Of a DNA stretch of 58,414 bases, positions 12,165 to 25,100 are shown piece by piece; the first letter of the stretch is position 1, and each line of letters starts with the position of its first letter. Location: assembly GCA_029298735.1 (NCBI GenBank), contig JANSLP010000201.1, positions 1 through 58,414 of the forward strand, given 5' to 3'. Source of the DNA: Ophiostoma sp. CBS 140.51 (Eukaryota > Ascomycota > Sordariomycetes > Ophiostomatales > Ophiostomataceae). The translations under genes were made by a program, and so were the position numbers. Below the pieces are notes generated by a model, which was given only the letters and a program-made list of their open reading frames with translations, had not been told where the DNA came from and did no database searches.

Positions 12165-15013
12165 TCTAGTCGCAGCTTTGTTACGTGGTTCTTTGTTTAC
12201 TTACTACCCTGTACACTACACTACTACTATTATTTTAATGCAACACAATACCATTTTGCAACTTGGATATCGAGAGCACATGCTAGCTTGGATCGAGAGT
12301 AATGTAAACAATGCCAAGCTCGGATGACGACTCTAAAGGAGAATAAGCACTGTTGAAACTTGAGATTAAAACGGCCCCGAAACAAGATTTGAAGCATCAC
12401 CATCAATGTCGTCGTTGCCTATCATCATCGCTACTCTGGGGCAAGTTGACGTTGAATGTTGTCCGAGATAGAGAAGGCTGCCTTAAAGCCTCGTCGTTGT
12501 CAACCAAACAAATCGAAGCAGTTGTCACACTTTTCATACCCCTCCACGTCACTTCTAACAATAGACATTGGCCTGTTTTTGGTGGCCGTGGCCACGGCCA
12601 AGGCCGTATGCGAGATCGAGGCCTCCTATTTTGTGCGTTCGGCTCTTTTTCTGTAAATGTATGAAAACGATACCAATCTCGGTAGGATGTACCGGCGCTA
12701 TTTTCTTTTCGTTTCTTCCTTATATGCAGGCCTACTTGAAAGTTGAACGTCATTTCCGTTTCTAAAATAGAAACATTAAGGTTGAAGGGTCTGAGATGGC
12801 CAAAATGATGGTCCAGGGTCCACCTCGTGATGGAGGGGCGTGAAAAGAAGGTGAAGGTGGATGGAAACGACGAGTTTTCGTCACTTCCTTTAATTCTAAA
12901 TAAAGAAGCGGGAGTATCCTTTTGGTGATCTTCAAGCGAGATGGACTGGGCCGCCGACGACAAAACCAAGAAAATGACAGGAACGGTTGAACTGCAGGGG
13001 CGCCCATGGAGGGAAGGAACGTCATCTCCTTTTTGACATTGGTCTCCATGATGGGCCACCTATTTTTGGGATGCTGCTAACGGTGCAAGATATTTTCTTT
13101 GTTCGGTGTGATGCTCTCGGCGGCAATTATATGCACGAGGTGAGTATCCCCGGCCAATATTGACCAATTTATCGTCACGAAAATAATAGGGGAGTGTTAC
13201 CGGAGGTAAACCTACAGAACCGCCCACATGAGGTGCACCTGCCATTTGTAATGTCAAAAATAGAATAAGGTTTTTCCCGACAATGACAGATCCACATGGG
13301 GAAGGCACGATGCAAAGCGGGCCTAGGTGAACGACCAAAGGAGTGTAGAGAACAAAATGGGAAAGAACGATGATGTGGGCGGTAGCAATTGTTTACTCGG
13401 GCCCTCTGCGTTTGATTTCTGCCTTTGTATCATTTATTTTTGCACTTTTTTGACTACCGATAGATCGTACACTCTACCCAGAGCGCAATCGTGGCGGCCA
13501 TGTGTCTATCTTGTTTGATATGTGCGTTGAAGTATCAGTCATTTTGTAGACGACTTCTTCATATACTGTTCGTACTGAAAACAAAAAAAATACAGATGGA
13601 CTACTGGTTATTAAGACGATACGGAGAGCAGTGCTCATATTTACCATTGGAACCTCATCATACCTACCCGCTCCCAACAGGACGTGTCGTTGTATTAAGC
13701 TCGCCGAACCGAGAACCACTATTGTCTCCCGCGCGTAAATATATATATAAATAGAGACAGTCAGGGGATGTCACAGAGAAATAACACAGGACGTGCGCTG
13801 CAGACACGTGCTGTGGCTCCGGATCTGTACTAAGACTGGGGCTTTTATGTATGATCTTAGGCAAAGTAAGGAGTACTAGGCCATGTGATTTGAGACAGGC
13901 CCATGGACCTATTGTGAATGGTAGAGAGAAAGGGAAGTATGCACATCACCGAGTGTGATAGTAGATGTGTGGGTATTGGCAGTGATGGGACCGGCGGTAC
14001 GTCATGGGTCGGCGTATTGTAGCCTGGCCGTGTGCTTCTCCATCATCGCCTTGTTGACATTCCTCCATCAACCCAATCAGAACCCCGTACCTATATGTAT
14101 TGTCACTGACAATAGACAGAACCCCACTAAAACAAGGTTCATTTAGCCTTGTCGTGTGCAGTCGAAGATAGTAGTTCTAACTTCGAGAACGACACCGTGA
14201 CGGACTGTTTGTGTTGATACCCGCCGACGTCCTACGTCTACAGATTTAGGTGCATTATCACCGAGCGTAGCGCAGCTCTATGTTTAGTTTTAACTTGCAT
14301 CACCGAATATTTGAGAAGGCCAACATGCGATGGCCAGAGATTCAAAGGGGGGTGTAAATAGTGTTGAGTTCGTTGGCAAGTTGGAATTCTAGAACCGTAA
14401 AGAATCAATCATAGCAAGAGCAGTAAAAGAGGAACCTCCACACTTCGGCAGACGAAGAGGTAAAAATAGGACGTTGCCCCATGGGTACGGCGGTTAACAG
14501 ATGCCACGGCGAGCCAGACCGTCGGCGGTAGTGGGCCTTGATGTATGTATGGAGACGGGGAACATGACAACATCACAGAAGATGGGGATAGAAGAAAAAG
14601 ATGGCCGCGGCAACGTGACGCTGGAGACGACCGCCCGGTACCTGCATATGTGATGACGATGGACTGTCGTCTGTCTGTGTTGGGTGGACCAAGGGCGCTG
14701 GCCTTACTAAGATTCGCTCGTCAAGAAGTGTGCTCAGTTTCCCAGAACGCCGGGAGGGGGTGTGTGGAAGACAATGTTAAAGATAAGTATGGGAGTACGG
14801 TGTAAGTCGATACTAATGTGAGCGCGCGTAAGTGGTATGGATGGGATATGCGTGTGGGTGTACGGCGGTTAGCCGCATTGGCGTCGGTTCTGGTCTGGGC
14901 TTCTTTCTGCTGCGTTTGTCCCATTTGTCGTCGTTTCTCCCCATTGTGATTCGTGGGATGCAAACATGTGGCAAAAAAAAGATAGGGGCACACCTCAGCC
15001 CAGAAGAACAAAG
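12165..15013. other. Gene-free stretch after SWC4
   Basis: This begins with the presumed SWC4 3' UTR. It holds a perfect 18-bp palindrome at 12583-12600 (TGGCCGTGGCCACGGCCA) and otherwise unremarkable mixed sequence. The longest open frame (12403-13059, minus, 218 codons) has no domain, no coding-type codon bias and no homologue I recognise. I support no gene here. Confidence 0.5.
12583..12600. repeat. 18-bp perfect palindrome
   Basis: TGGCCGTGGCCACGGCCA equals its own reverse complement. It lies about 420 bp past the SWC4 stop. It could be part of a terminator hairpin or chance. Confidence 0.5.
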
Positions 15014-15247
15014 TTAACAGCTGAGTAGCCTTGAAACTGACGCCGACTGGTCTTTGGCTACCACACCTTGGCCGAGTTTGTTTGTCCAGAGGGCTTTGTC
15101 GTCGGCGCCTGACCCCACGTCCCTTCCCTCTACATACACCCGATCACCGGACTTGAACTCCTGGTGGATGGCAGACATGAGTAACAGCTGTAAGAAGAGA
15201 GAGTTCTTTTGAATGGCTGTCTTCATGGCTGGCTCTCGAACCACCAT
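15014..15247 (-). other. Doubtful small open frame, possibly a remnant exon
   Basis: A minus-strand frame of about 55-77 codons contains the segment EFKSGDRVYVEGRDVG, which resembles the start of a small SH3-like or retro-element integrase C-terminal barrel. Directly upstream on the same strand a pyrimidine tract ends in CTTCTTACAG, a good splice acceptor, so this could be the last exon of something decayed. No partner exon or full domain is visible. I report it because it is the only frame in this interval with protein-like texture. It may be chance. Confidence 0.12.
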
Positions 15248-18200
15248 GCGACATTGTTAAGTCAAGGGAAGAGCGTTGGGGGCCATCAAGTCACCAAAAA
15301 TAGATGTTCATGGCTCCGCCGGTGGGCCTTGACGCTGGCCGGCCCTGAAGGCGCCGAAGAACTACTTGTACTTGCCACGAGCCTGTACTGCAGGCATCTT
15401 TCGATTTATTCTTTCTTTGTTTTCTCTCGAGAAACCGGCCAACGAAGCCAACTCGGGTAGTGTTATGTAAGTGCTATGTCGTCATACCACTTATGATTTC
15501 TCTGGCAAGTGACAAAAAAGACTTTGGACTCTTTCACCTCTGTAGAAGCTTCACTGGCGCTGAAAATATTGTAGTAACTCAACATAACGATGCTTATTGA
15601 CCATCAACTCAACCAGGAACCTGTCCAAGTCTGCAACTCTGGTGATCAATCCACGTTGCAGATTGCAGAGCTAGGATCTAAAGCCAAAAATAGAATTCAA
15701 GATCCCCGAAAAGAGAAAAAAAAAACAAAGAAGAAGAAAGAAGCTCAAGGGAGAACGAAAAGGAACGAAGAACCAGGGTGACGAGACAAGAAAAAAGGGT
15801 CGACGTTTTCAATCATGCAGCTTTGTGTTGCGTTGAGCACTTCCATGGTTATTTTTGTGGTTTTTCCTGAACGATGGTTGGCTCGTTGGTTCCTGTGAGC
15901 CTGTTTGATGGACGGACTGGACCGCTGGGCGCTTAGAGCATGTTGAACGGGCGGCTATTTGCGTTTTCGAAGCCAAAAGTGGATCCTGACGTGTCTAAGT
16001 CGAGACTAACAACGTCAATCGTCAACAAAAGACAACAGACAAGACAGTACATCTTTTTTCGAGGAGAAGGAACAAGGACCCGAACCGAAACGATCATGAA
16101 TCGAAGAGATGATAGAAGAGTCTTTGGCAAGGTGGGAAAATTTTGTCCATGCTTCGGTTGTCGAGGTTACAGATGAGTTATCGTTGGTTGCTTCACGTGA
16201 TTGGCTCTGTCCAGAGTTGACAATCAACTCAACTCGACAACATCTCTTGTCATTTGGTCTAGAAGGCGGGGCTAAAAGACCGAGAAAAATAGAGACGATC
16301 AAGAGGGCTGAAGGAAAATTTCTTTCATGCAGCTGGCGGCTTCGGTTTCCGGGGAGAGCCTTGGACGATCTCGGTTTAGCCGCTGTTGGCCGGGCATAAT
16401 TCAAAAGGAAACAAAGATGTATGTTGGTGAATGGAAAGCGCTGGTGGATCGTAGACGAATCGCCATAGGCGCAAGAAAACAAAACACTCGTTGGCCCTGC
16501 ATAGAGACGGAATTTCAATCAACGTTCCCCGTCTGATGTTGGGGGCGAAGGCCCTGGGGAAATTGGAAGACAGTTAAAAAGAGGAGAACAGACGACATGG
16601 AAGCAAAGGCACCCGAGGCAAGAACATAAAAAACGACGTTGAGAATAAAATCGAAATGAAAGATGGCCGCATTTTGGGCCTCATCTCGGGCCCCCGTGCA
16701 TCGTAGATTATCCGCCCGCAGTACAAGAAATACAGAGCATGGTGTACACACGTCGTGGACGGGCGGTAGGAAAAGGGGCACAAAAGCTTTTGCAAAAGTA
16801 CATCAGGTAGAAGAGAGAAAAGGGAGACCGAGAGGCAAACCAGACTGCTGGGAAAGTTGGCCCCCAATACAATATCTCGACCCCTTTTCGAGTGGGGACG
16901 ATGAATAGACAAATGGACTGGCCAAGGAGGAAGCTGAAGTTGTGAACGAATGGGATATCATCGGGAAAGGCGACCAACTGGAGGAGGTCGCCGTGTGGAT
17001 AACGTGGTCTATGGGGAACAAAGACATCACGACTGCAAAAGAAGACTTCTTCAGTGCGGTCATCATGCTCTGGCAGAAAAAGCACATGACCAGATGTCAG
17101 ACAATCCGCAGTAGGCGAGCGATACACAGAAAGAAATGGGCAACAGAAGATAACAGACGACACAGCAGGCCAACAAAAGACGGCACCGAGAACAATGCAA
17201 CGCCATTGGCAACCATCCGAGCCGCAAAGTGCGGGCATCTAAAAATACCCTCATCGCCGTGCCCCCCGCCAACCGCAAAGGGAAAGTAGATCGGTCTGTT
17301 GCTACTTTCTACCTTGTATCCCCGCGTCTGTGTCTCCTGTGCCTCTCTCGTGCCTCTTTGGAGCCGGTGGGCGATGTTAGTCAATGGACAGCATTGTCGG
17401 CGAAGATGATGCCCGATGGGTATTTGCGACGACTTGGTTCAACCGGGACTGGTCATGGTCCTGTCGCATTTTTCTGTTTGGTGGCCTCGCATCTTTTGCA
17501 TGTTTGTGTGCTCTCTCATTTCTTCCCGTCTGGCCAACGCAGAGGCAGCCATACAGAAAGGTGAATAAATAAAAAATGTTTTGCAGATGGCTATGGCTGC
17601 ATCCTAATTTCGCCACGGGGCAAAAGGACGGGACAGGAAAGAAGGGGTGAAGAGGCGGCAGGATAGTACTCAGCAATACATAACAGACGCCACGCTCTGC
17701 TATCGCAATTAATATGGCGGAAGAGAAAAAACGGGTGGGTTGGTGCGAAAACTGCCGGATCAACATGACGCTTTTCATTGCCTGGCTTTCTCGCCCGCGT
17801 TAAAACAGAAATCCAAAGAGCCAAATAGGAAATAAAGCCGTATTGCTATTTGTTGGTGGAAGCTGTTGTTGCGCGTGCTGCGGGTACTGCGTCTGTTTCC
17901 TTTTTCTTCTCTCTTTGTTCGTTCATTTTGCAGTATTTGGAGCTTTCATTCTGCGACCGGTGTGTGTCTGCGACCGATGTTGCGTTTCCTTGCGGTGTCG
18001 TTTTCTATCTCGCTTGTTGCTTTTGTTGTTTCTATTCTCGTCTTTGGGCCCCGGTTTTGTTTGTCAGGCCCTATTCACAGAAATAGCAAAATTCTGCGAT
18101 CGATCCCCTTGTCATCTCCGTTCTTGTTTGAGAGCTGCATGCATGCAGCTTGGACAAACAAGGAGCCATCCATCCCACCTCCATCTCAGCCAGGAATATT

Positions 18201-18254
18201 AGAGCGTTGTATTCACAAAATACCACTTGAAAGGACCCGAATATACGCCAGTGG

Positions 18255-18270
18255 GAGAGAGAGAGAGAGA
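18255..18270 (+). repeat. (GA)8 microsatellite
   Basis: Eight GA units in gene-free DNA. Confidence 0.9.
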
Positions 18271-18469
18271 CGGCATGATCGAGTGCTGGCGTCGCCATGT
18301 TTTCGGTGGTCATCTTGTCATCTTGCGGCAACTATCCCGTCTTCCCACGCGCATTCTGGATGGTGGTCTGTTTTGTGTTTTGTTGGTGGTCACGGGCAAT
18401 GGTACTCAACGTAATGGATAATTGCACCGTCTGCTCCTGAGAAAGACATGATGCAGAATAAATATCAAA

Positions 18470-18480
18470 GGGGGGGGGGG
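18470..18480 (+). repeat. G11 homopolymer
   Basis: Eleven consecutive G bases; a place where the assembly length may be unreliable. Confidence 0.9.
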
Positions 18481-21400
18481 CAGAAAAGGAAAAAGAAAGA
18501 AGCCATTTCGACCGCCGTTGAGTTGCTTTTCTGAAGGGAATGCTGCCATTCGCGTAGTTGAATGTCTGTTGGCGAGGGGTAAAGGGTGTGTGTTGGAGAG
18601 ACAAGACGTTCTTTGATGCTCCGCTGTGGCGCTTGTGTTGGTGCATGGAACTTGTTACGTGCTTCCCGCCGGGTGCTTCCCCATCGCTTGTGGTGTGAGC
18701 CCTTGTGAACCGTTTCCCATTTTCTTCTTCTGGGTCTGTTCTCTGGTGCCTTTCTGATCTTTTTCTGTCTCAGCGTGACATTTGCACTTTCCCTTTCATT
18801 TATTCTTTTTTGGAGCTCTTTTCTCTGCTCCCTTTGCGTTTCCCTGTTTATGAAGGCGCGGTCGTATCCGTGACTGATTCTGCATTCCGCAGCGTGTCTG
18901 GAAGCCGTAGATAGTTGCTAGGTCTGCGTCAAGACGAGGAAATGGGATATCGGCCTTACCCTCACCGCCCTGCGAGGACACTGTATGTGCAGTTGGAGAG
19001 TTGTATGTAACAGTCCGCAGCTGCAGTTGGATGGCAATACAGCTGTAGCAATGTTATTTCTTTCGCATTCGAGAGCGCCGTTCCGGTGTGCGGCCACGAG
19101 AAGTCGGAGCCGACGATTTCTGGAGGATTCGAATGTCTCTCCTACCCTCTCGCCCGAGACAAGCACTGATAAAATCAAACATTGAAAAACAAAAATAGAT
19201 ATGATTGGGACAAACGGGAATTGTCAAGGACCGACACTCAAGCTGCAAAGGTCATGTTGATATCATTGAGATATGTCTGTAAAGGGAATTTCATAGCCGT
19301 TGACTGCCGCTTTATTGCACCGGAGCCTGCCTGTACTCCTTTCCTCTGGTTTGCGCTCGGCCACGTTTCTGAATATGCATCTAGCTGTTTGAGCAGCTCT
19401 GTGTTTTGTATTGCGAAAATGACACTGACAAGTGCGATGCGATGCAGCATACGATGTAATACATACTGAAAATTCACTCAAGACTTATTCTGCTGACAGA
19501 CATCCTTCATCACTGTTGGTCTGTTGGCAAGGCTTGACAGACAACGGGTTGCAGGCCGTGAGGATGGTGGTTGGTGGTTGTTGGCTGGACCCCCATTGGA
19601 AACAACGGTTGGTCCTTCGGCTTCTAAATTTAGGCAGCCGATCGGTGCCCATGTTTCGACTGTCGTTTGGTACGATATACGTCGTAGACGAAGTACAATC
19701 TCCGACCTTTTTTTGCCTCGTGGTTCTTCGTGAGGTCTTGCTGTTGTTGTACTCAGCACTCCTTTTCGCGCCCCGTTGTTTCCTTCTTTAACCTGATTGT
19801 TTCGCCATTCCTGCAAGATAGCAGCGGCTTGTTTCGAGGACGCGGAGATGCGGGAGAGCACGGTCACGGGCACGGCCACGGGTACGAGCGGGCAGCGGGA
19901 AGAAAGGCCCAGCCTCAAAGAACAACATCATATCCCGTAAGATATTATTGCCATTGAATAGCAACGAGACTGATAGTGAATGGTTGGTTTGCCCTGAGGC
20001 TAGGCCCGACCTGACCTGACTTATTTTGACCAGTAGACTAATACCATCAGTTGGCAGATAGCGGACGGGATGAAAGCCTGGCTTCTTAGGCAAAAGAGGT
20101 CAGAACAGCGCCAACTACATTGTTGATCGGCCGCCGGTTGTTCATTGTTGCCCGCCAAACCAGTCTGTTGTTTGTGAATGAAATTTTTTGAGAGCACATT
20201 GTGATGATGCCCATCCGGTGAGATGCCCTGATCGTAACAAGGGCCCGAATTCAAACGACACGGCTGCACAGTATGGCGTTCTCGCCATACGGACCATATT
20301 AAAAGCTTAAAATATGGGAGGGCTTCTGGGCGCTTCCGAGCTTGTTCCCTTTTCGGAAACATTACCCGCCGCGCTACTTTCGACAGCGTGTGTTTGTAGC
20401 GTGATGGATCAGGCGGCGTCTTGACCATCCCCAATGGCGCCTCCAGGGTCGCCGCCACCCCTTGGGGCTGCCCCTGGTCCACTGTAACTCACATCATAGC
20501 CTGCCCTCACTGCGCGTGTTGGGAAGTGTGTTTAGGTTTGCTGGCTCGTCAGCTTCTGTGACACGGAGCAGGCAGAAATAGCGTGGACGCTCAGGCGAAA
20601 AGATGCCCACCCGGGAGCCCAGGACAGAGGGCACACTATTCGAATATGGAATGGTGCCGTGGACGGGCTCCAGGTGTCATTGTGTAGTGCAAGGCCCGTC
20701 TCCAAGGTGGGCTCCCCTCAGGGATGTGCTGGAGAACAAAGGCAGATTCGCTTGTAGCTTTGCTGGGACGGCGGAGTGGACCTGGCAGGTGCTGTTTTTT
20801 CTTCTTTTCGATGATGGGCGTGTTGTACTGTGCATCTCCGTACATTTGTTCGAAACGGGAAAACGACCAGGACGTATTTTGATACGGGGTACGGTGGACA
20901 GGGAAGATGCAAGTACCACAGTACATCATGTTGTTGATCATACCTGCAGGTCTAACGCGAATGTCGTGAGGAGTTTGTCCAGAAAAAACACTTGCTGGGA
21001 GGCGCGTGAATGCAGTGCAATCTGGTCACCGCGCACAAGCTCGTATCTTTCGTGTCGCCCTGCACTGCCGCGATGTCGGTTTCTGCCCTTTTGCGGGTGG
21101 TGAAGTGGCCCTACGGGATCCTCTTTTGATTTGGATATTAGGATTCATCTTGAACAGGTGAGCCGAGCGTTAGCGACGACGCCTGGTGGATTGGGGTCCA
21201 TTCAGAGGGAGGCTCAAAGCCCCCAATAGCCAAAAGGAGACTTTTCTGCCTGTAATATTCCAGGTGCCCGCGCCCAAGCTCTGTGAGCTTACTTCGTACA
21301 CATACGCTGTGTCTGTTGGACGATAACGGCGTGAGACGGTGTCCTGGTCGAAGGAGCAAGGAAAATGTGTCCCGTGCGTGGTATCTCTCTTGCCTGAACG

Positions 21401-22100
21401 TCATATTCTTCAATTCGTCGGACGCCGTTGAGAGCGCTGCGGCATAGCTGTCCGAAAGAGCTGTTGTCTGACGGCGAAGCGCACAGTGAGACCGGTTTGA
21501 GATGCTGTCCTTTGTTGGCCTGGCCAGACCAGTGACGATCAGGGCCTGAGCACCATTTAGTCCCTGACACAACAGCTTTGCATGTTCGACAACGTTGAAT
21601 ACAACGGACCGTCAGGGAAAACCGAGCCAACGGTCAGCCATAACCAAAGTGGAGATACGCGCTGAGACACAGCCAATCTTGCTGCGTCCCGTGCCTGTGG
21701 CCTGCACTCTCACTTGTGCCTGTATTTGTGTGCTTGGATCTGCTGTCTTCTTTCAACGCTGGGCCTGCATTTGTGACCTTTGTGGTCGAGTCCTGTGTTT
21801 CCGCTCTGCGTCTCTGGTTGACGCGGGTGGAGCAAGCAAGCCGCCAGCAACTGGACTGACTGACTGGGTCCGCTGAGACCTGCCGAGGCAAGGAACTGGA
21901 GCAGGGCTCAAGGGCTTCCTGCAAATCACACACTGGCAGTTCGACCGTGCTCCAAGGCCAGGCCCTGAAAAAATGTTACAGGGGGCGGATGGGATGCTGA
22001 CAAGGAGCCGCTGGAACTTGCCGTCTGGCGCAAAGCACCACAGCATGGTCTGTCTGCCTGGTTCAGAATGATCATCAAATCGAATCGGTATTGGAGCACA

Positions 22101-25100
22101 GTGTCGATGTTAGAATGATTATTGACCCGGGAGATGGAACTCTGATATGCCGTGAAAGCTAACACAGTGGTGGGTGGTTTTTCGTCTTTTTGTCGTTTCT
22201 TTTCTTTGTTGTGTTTTGTATGGTGGAAAGCTACTGTGGCAAGCGAAGGAGGCAAAGGTGAAGAAGACGCTTGAGAGAAAAAAGGGGACCGAGAAAATAG
22301 ATTGGTTTTTGCTGGGTCGGCCGACAGCAGAAAGAGAAGGCGCCGCGCAGGGCAGTTGCTAAAAAGGGAAATGAGTGGTAGACGAGAGAACGGGAAATAG
22401 CAGAAAATGGCAAGAGGGAAAGAGCCAGTCGCGCCAAAATGTCCTCCCTTGAGACGCTAGGACGCGATGAAAAAAGAAAAGAAAGAAAAAAGAAAAGAGG
22501 CAAAACGGGGGCCCCATCCATAGCATGGCTCCATCGTGCCCATAATGCTCATGGTGCCCCCCTTTGCACCTAAAAAGGCCATACTGATTTCTCTTCGTAT
22601 GGGAACCGTTTATTGGATAAGCAGCCCAGCCTGGTGGCCAGAGGCGGGCTCGCTTTTTTCTCGCTCTTTCCAGCTTTTCACGTTTGATTTGATTTTTTTT
22701 TGTTTTTCGATTTCGCAGTTTTTCTTTTTTGTTTCTTTTGTCTGCCTCTGTTTTTCTCTTTTGGTATTCCATCTGGGCACGATTGCTCCTTCTCCCTTTG
22801 CTTTCTCTTTGTTATGTTAGTCCATTTATCCACTCCTTCGTTCCTTCCACGATCCTCTAACGAGTTCCTATCCCTCTTCGTTCTTTCCTCTTCGTACTCG
22901 TAATACTCCTCGTACGTCGTAACTCCATTGTAATTACTTCTTTTAGCCAACCAGGCTTTTGAGGAGGAGAGTGGAGTTTTACACACAAGCGAAGCGAGCA
23001 CTTGCTTTTCAGGTGGACGCCAACAGATCCCAGCACCACCCGGAGCCCCCAAAGGAATGCACAAGTCACAAGCAACGCTCCGCAGGAAGGAAGCATTGAG
23101 GCATCTTTGAGCTGTGGTTGGCTGGCGCGGTGAAGGGGCCCAAGCAGAAAGGGGAAACAACAGGAACAGTTGGAGCGCGCTGGCGAGCGGCAGGCAACGC
23201 AAAAGACGCTGGACAAATGCAGGGTGACACATCCGCGTGCGCCCGTTGGGCTTCCGCAGCTTCTGCAGCGCTTCGCTTCCAATCACACGCGAGCATGCTG
23301 GGCGACTGGTGTGGAACTTGGGGTGCACCGGTCTGTTTCTTTTGTTTCTTCCTCTGAAGCCTGTGGCTGTGGCTGTGGTTGTGAGTCTGTCTCAAATCGT
23401 GCAACATCCGCGGATCAGTACACACATGTAAGCACGAGTATCTGTTGTGCATACATATACAAATACCAAATGCAGCGTGCGAATACAAGATGCGAGCCGT
23501 GCTCTTTCCCTACGACTCTTTTTTGTATACTTCGTACTTTCTTTCCCTGTGGAAGGTTTGTCCCGACCTAGCGGCATACGACTGTTTCTGTCCATCGTTC
23601 CTGCCTCGTGCGCGTTTCTACTTTCTACAAAGAGTTGGAATCTGCGCGAGGTGGGTGCCTTCCTTCTCGTCTGGTACCCGTAACTCGCAGGCTACGCCGT
23701 AATACGGAAAAGATTCTTTTCTGGCTATTGATCAGTGAGCGGGAAACTTCCGCTTTGGGCGTAAGCTTCCTTCACTGGATGAGCAGTTGCAAAGCTTTGT
23801 TTCGCGGCTGTAAAGGGTACTTCGTACGCACAAGGGGCTTTGGCACAGTCTGACCCAAATTCCCGCCTGGGAACGAGTACAGGGTACTTCCGGCAGAGGA
23901 AGGGCACAGAGTTACATGTCAGACACGTCGCACGCTTCAGCGCGCGGATGGTGTGGTGCAGGAAGTCTGGTTCTCAGCTTGTCTCTGCTTGGGCGCATTT
24001 CGTTCGCTCCCTGGCCCTTCATACCCGCTCTTGCCGGGGAAATGAGTGGGTTTTCTCCCCCCGTTGCATGCTTTGACGAGGCAAGCGCAGACGGGGGTGT
24101 GGGAGGGGCGTGGCAACTTGAACAGACGGAGGGAAAGAGCAGCTGGAAGGGGCGTGAGGCTAGGGACACAGAAACGGGGGAAGGTGGAAGGCCAAAGTAT
24201 CACACTGAACCAAACAAGACGGCAGCAACTTGACCTCCTGTATTTTCTGAATACAAAGCCTTTGCAAAGACTCCAGCGATCCAGAGCAGAATCTTGTCGC
24301 TCCGTTTGCCATCGTAAATCGTTAGGGACGGAGGAAGTGCGAATCAGGAAAGGGCCCTGGCTTGCTCAATGTCACACAGGTGGTGAAGATTTTGGTTCTC
24401 GCACGGAGCATCTGACCTCCAGGTCGCCGTCCTCCATATCAAAAAGGAGAAAGTTATGGAAAATATGGTTGCAGTTCGGCCTTTTTATATGTTAAATGAG
24501 ATGCATTGTGAGATTGTTTACTCGTACCTGCCCTCCATGCTTTCTTCCGCAAACTCTACGGCAAAATGCCCGAAACAGGAGGAGCCAGTTGTAAATAAAT
24601 CTTACCGTGCTCTGGTGACAGATATTGCAGGACAGAAATAGAAACTCCAGGAAACACCCAAAACGGCAGGAACACGGGAGAACAAGAAGAACTAGTGTCC
24701 CAACACGGAGCAAGAACGACCAAGGATTTTACCAAAGAGGCAGTCAATTTACGAGTATTAATTGCTTCACCAAAGGAAAGACCCAATGAAGCCTGCCTGC
24801 CTCTGTCCGAATACAAACAAAACGAGCTATAAAAATACTCAGTGAGGAGAACAAAATCTCACAGATCAACGTCCCAAATTATTTCACCATGCTCACTGAC
24901 GGCATTAGCCTGCCTGGCCTTACTATAAAGCATTCTGGCAGTTTTCTTTAAAACAGTGACTGCATTGTATTGTAGGACATCTTTCCTTTCGGTGTCCGCT
25001 ATCCTCTAGGTGAGCTTGTGATACAAGGCCCTTTTTTATTATTATTAGATTTTATAGGTATTCTTGAAGCTGGATTTCTTGAGACTGTGTCGGATGTTGA

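Larger units (their letters stand above)
15248..22100. other. Gene-free stretch, central part
   Basis: No supportable gene. Short simple repeats are present: (GA)8 at 18255-18270 and an 11-base G run at 18470-18480. TCACGTGA followed by TTGG (E-box next to an inverted CCAAT) lies at 16193-16204. The minus-strand frames at 16708-17238, 20021-20482 and 21138-21630 are open but carry no motif I know. No rRNA, tRNA or snRNA signature was found by eye. Confidence 0.45.

Noticed and set aside
11200..12327. 375-codon open frame overlapping SWC4
   Set aside because: Shifted frame of the SWC4 coding sequence, Arg/Pro/Thr-rich, no domain.
12403..13059. 218-codon minus-strand frame after SWC4
   Set aside because: No recognisable motif, ordinary non-coding composition, no splice partners.
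16708..17238. 176-codon minus-strand frame
   Set aside because: Cys/Phe/Ser-rich, no membrane or domain pattern that holds up, and several overlapping frames are equally open.
20021..21630. Minus-strand frames of 113-153 codons (20021-20482, 21138-21572, 21289-21630)
   Set aside because: They look more protein-like than most here, but two overlap in different frames and none carries a family signature; not enough to call a gene.
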